Source: Streptomyces sp. 840.1 (GTDB lineage Bacteria > Actinomycetota > Actinomycetes > Streptomycetales > Streptomycetaceae). Taken from it: 64,000 nucleotides of DNA. Location: contig NZ_RJUU01000001.1 in the NCBI RefSeq assembly GCF_003751445.1, positions 4,841,001 through 4,905,000 on the forward strand. The letters run 5' to 3'. The translations under genes were made by a program, and so were the position numbers. Positions 62,124-64,000 of the stretch are shown here, in pieces (the first letter of the stretch is position 1; every line of letters begins with the position of its first letter). Below the pieces are notes generated by a model. That model ran no database searches and had not been told where the DNA came from. It saw only the letters and a list, made by a program, of their open reading frames with translations.

Positions 62124-62924
62124 ATGGCACGGGTACGGTACGGCGCGCGCACCGAGGCCGAGATCGCGGCATCCCGCGAGGCCCGCTCCAGGCTCCCCGA
62201 CATCTGGTCCACCGGCGTGAGCGCCGTCTGGGAGAGCGACCCCGACGCGGTGGCGGCCGTCCTCCCGCCGCCCCTGAAACCGGCCGGGCGCCCGCTCGTC
62301 CGGGCGAGCATCAGCAAGGTCGACCTGCCCGGCTATCCGCTCGGCGCGGGCTCCGTCGCCGTCGCCGCCGTCCACGACGGGCACGAGGGCTGGTACCCGC
62401 TGGTCATGCCGATGACCCACGAACGGGCGCTGACCGGCGGCCGCGAGGTGTTCGGCGAACCGAAGAAGCTCGGTGAGGTGCGCGTCGAGCGCGAGGGCCT
62501 CGTCGTCCGGGCCGCCCTCGTCCGCCACGGCATCGCGTTCGTCGAGATCCGGGGTGCGGTCGACGGACCGCTGCCGCTGCCCGAACCGGCCACGAAGCTC
62601 GACTTCTACTTCAAGTTCCTGCCCGCCGTGGACGGCGACGGCTTCGACTCCGGCCCCGTGCTGATCCACTGCACCCGCCACGAGAAGGTCCGCAAGCTGG
62701 AGCGGATCACCGGCGACGTGGTGCTGCGCGAGTCGATGTACGACCCGGTCGCGGACCTGCCCGTGCGCAGGCTGGTCGAGGTCACCATCGGGGAGAAGAC
62801 CAGCGACCAGCAGGGCCGGGCCGTGGAGCGGGTCAGTGCCGACGCGCTGCTGCCGTACGTCCACCAGCGCTACGACGATCCGCAGCAGATCCACGACGGA
62901 CCGCCCGAGGGGAGCGTCCGATGA
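62124..62924 (+). CDS. Acetoacetate decarboxylase family protein
   Basis: A 266-residue protein of the ADC family. The Lys-Lys pair in GREVFGEPKKLGEV corresponds to the Schiff-base region, and PLPLPEPATKLDFYFKFLPA and LVEVTIGEKTSDQQ are further conserved blocks. ATG 62124 is chosen with GAGAGAAGG about 10 bases upstream. It overlaps the SDR gene by ATGA. Members of this superfamily often have aldolase or dehydratase-like activity, so decarboxylation of acetoacetate is not assured. Confidence 0.88.
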   Translation: MARVRYGARTEAEIAASREARSRLPDIWSTGVSAVWESDPDAVAAVLPPPLKPAGRPLVRASISKVDLPGYPLGAGSVAVAAVHDGHEGWYPLVMPMTHERALTGGREVFGEPKKLGEVRVEREGLVVRAALVRHGIAFVEIRGAVDGPLPLPEPATKLDFYFKFLPAVDGDGFDSGPVLIHCTRHEKVRKLERITGDVVLRESMYDPVADLPVRRLVEVTIGEKTSDQQGRAVERVSADALLPYVHQRYDDPQQIHDGPPEGSVR

Positions 62925-63805
62925 GGCTGGAGGAGGGCCAGACCGCCGTCGTCACCGGGGCCGCCAGTGGAATCGGCCTCGCCATGGCCCGCCGGTTCGC
63001 GGCCGAGGGGCTGAACGTCGTCCTTGCCGACGTGGAGGAGGGCGCGCTCGCCAAGGCCGCCGGTGAACTGCGCGAGGACGGGGCGCGGGTGCTGGCCCGG
63101 CCCGTCGACGTCAGCGAACGCGACTCCGTGCAGGCGCTCGCCGAGGCCGCGTACGACACCTTCGGCGCCGTGCACGTGCTGTGCAACAACGCCGGGGTCG
63201 GATCGGGCGCCGAGGGCCGGATGTGGGAGCACGAGCCGAACGACTGGAAGTGGGCCTTCGCGGTCAACGTCTGGGGCGTCTTCCACGGCATCCAGGCCTT
63301 CGTGCCGCGCATGCTCGCGGGCGGCGCCCCCGGCCGTGTCGTCAACACCTCCTCCGGCGACGGCGGGATCGCCCCGCTGCCCACCGCCTCCGTGTACGCC
63401 GTCACCAAGTCCGCCGTCGTCACCATGACCGAATCGCTGTACGCGCACCTGCGGGCGGAGGGCGCGGCCGTCGGCGCATCCGTCCTCTTCCCCGGCCCGC
63501 ACATGCTCCGCACCGGACTGTGGGAGTCGCACCGCAACCGCCCCGAGCGGTACGCCAAGGAACGCCCGCGCCGCACCCCCTACCGCAGCCTCGACCAGTG
63601 GGAGGGCGCGATGAGGGCGGCGGGCCACGAGGTGGAGTTCACCCCCGTGGAGGACGTCGCCGCGACCGTCGTGGACGGCATCCGCGCCGACCGCTTCTGG
63701 ATGCTCCCCGACAGTGAACGCAGCGACAGCCAGATCCGGGCCAGGTCGCAGTCGATGCTCGACCGGGCCGATCCGTCCTACCTGGAGAACTTCATACTCG
63801 ACTGA
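62921..63805 (+). CDS. SDR family NAD(P)-dependent oxidoreductase
   Basis: A 294-residue classical SDR. The cofactor motif is VTGAASGIGLAMARRF, Asp in LADVEEGAL favours NAD, LCNNAGVG is intact, and the catalytic pair is Tyr and Lys of SVYAVTKSAVV with Ser in VVNTSSGDGG. The C-terminal extension (about 40 residues beyond the usual length) is typical of SDRs in lipid or steroid-like pathways. It is coupled to the upstream decarboxylase-like gene and followed 10 bases later by an amidohydrolase. Confidence 0.92.
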   Translation: MRLEEGQTAVVTGAASGIGLAMARRFAAEGLNVVLADVEEGALAKAAGELREDGARVLARPVDVSERDSVQALAEAAYDTFGAVHVLCNNAGVGSGAEGRMWEHEPNDWKWAFAVNVWGVFHGIQAFVPRMLAGGAPGRVVNTSSGDGGIAPLPTASVYAVTKSAVVTMTESLYAHLRAEGAAVGASVLFPGPHMLRTGLWESHRNRPERYAKERPRRTPYRSLDQWEGAMRAAGHEVEFTPVEDVAATVVDGIRADRFWMLPDSERSDSQIRARSQSMLDRADPSYLENFILD

Positions 63806-63815
63806 GGAGTGAGCG

Positions 63816-64000
63816 ATGACGACCGATGACGACCCGTACCTGATCATCTCCTCCGACTGCCATGCCGGACTGCCCACCGAGGAGTACCGCCCCTACCTCG
63901 ACAGCCGGTTCCACCGCGAGTTCGACGAGTTCCTCGCCGGCCGCGACCGCCGCCGCGAGGAGATGACCCGCCTCGGGGTCCGCAACGAGGCCTTCGCCGA
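63816..64000 (+). CDS. Amidohydrolase family protein, truncated by the window end
   Basis: Only the first 61 residues are seen. LIISSDCHAGLPTEEYRPYL is the amidohydrolase-2 type start with the metal-binding DxH (DCH). GAGGAGTGAGCG precedes the ATG. It is the third gene of the TetR-controlled operon; the pattern with an SDR and an ADC-like protein suggests breakdown of a cyclic or branched acid, but the substrate is unknown. Confidence 0.85.
   Translation, partial: MTTDDDPYLIISSDCHAGLPTEEYRPYLDSRFHREFDEFLAGRDRRREEMTRLGVRNEAFA

Overview
The window is a GC-rich actinobacterial chromosome segment, almost certainly from Streptomyces. The evidence is very high GC with strong third-position bias, frequent GTG starts, many 4-base ATGA/GTGA start-stop overlaps, and gene sets I recognise from Streptomyces chromosomes: a SCO1860-type LAETG surface protein, a Gbn-like nucleoid protein, PitH2-like phosphate transport, an ectABCD cluster and an aerobic-type late cobalamin operon. 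I see no rRNA, tRNA, CRISPR array, transposase or prophage gene. The only dispersed-repeat candidate is an inverted-repeat element near 21.8 kb.

Region 1 (1-21.7 kb) is mainly a pectin and rhamnogalacturonan utilisation region. An operon truncated by the window start carries a sugar ABC permease, a Gfo/Idh/MocA oxidoreductase, a DUF6807 protein, a GH43 glycosidase and a solute-binding lipoprotein. Secreted enzymes follow: a rhamnogalacturonan acetylesterase-like SGNH hydrolase, a PL1 pectate lyase, a CE8 pectinesterase and, on the opposite strand, a PL3 pectate lyase. After an unrelated block (ECF sigma factor with a membrane partner, a penicillin-binding transpeptidase, a two-component system with a membrane protein, a GNAT enzyme) the theme resumes. 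There an IclR regulator is divergent from a ketoglutarate-semialdehyde-type aldehyde dehydrogenase and a DUF1349 protein, followed by a second PL1 pectate lyase. The likely flow is secreted depolymerisation and de-esterification, uptake of oligomers, intracellular trimming, then oxidation of the uronate-derived semialdehyde, with IclR as the probable controller.

Region 2 (22-33 kb) holds a GNAT enzyme, a FrnE/DsbA-like oxidoreductase, two class V aminotransferases, a VOC-maleylpyruvate isomerase fusion, ectABCD (ectoine and 5-hydroxyectoine, with two large hairpins between ectB and ectC), an amidohydrolase and the LAETG protein.

Region 3 (33-43 kb) is the cobalamin operon (CobD, CobQ, a chelatase ATPase, CobO, CobB on the minus strand) led by a B12 riboswitch, with a CobE/CbiG-like protein and CobC further on and a ZIP metal transporter between. 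Region 4 (43-53 kb) has PiT phosphate transport with a PHO box, a class II aldolase, an alpha/beta hydrolase, a helical-repeat protein, a VOC protein and a zinc metallopeptidase. It ends with an ABC-F ATPase preceded by a 10-residue leader peptide and competing hairpins, the Gbn-like protein, and an enoyl-CoA hydratase.

Region 5 (53-64 kb) contains an Asp23/AmaP envelope-stress operon, an atypical SDR, a GH15 enzyme, SURF1, a small zinc-finger-like protein, a DEDDh exonuclease with a BRCT end, and a TetR regulator divergent from an acetoacetate decarboxylase-like/SDR/amidohydrolase operon that runs off the end.

The observations I would check first are the ABC-F leader/attenuator, the internally deleted DUF1254/DUF1214 mini-protein, the ectB-ectC double hairpin, the sigma factor with an extracytoplasmic partner beside the pectinases, the TGATCCA sites before the Gbn gene, and the SDR lacking YxxxK.
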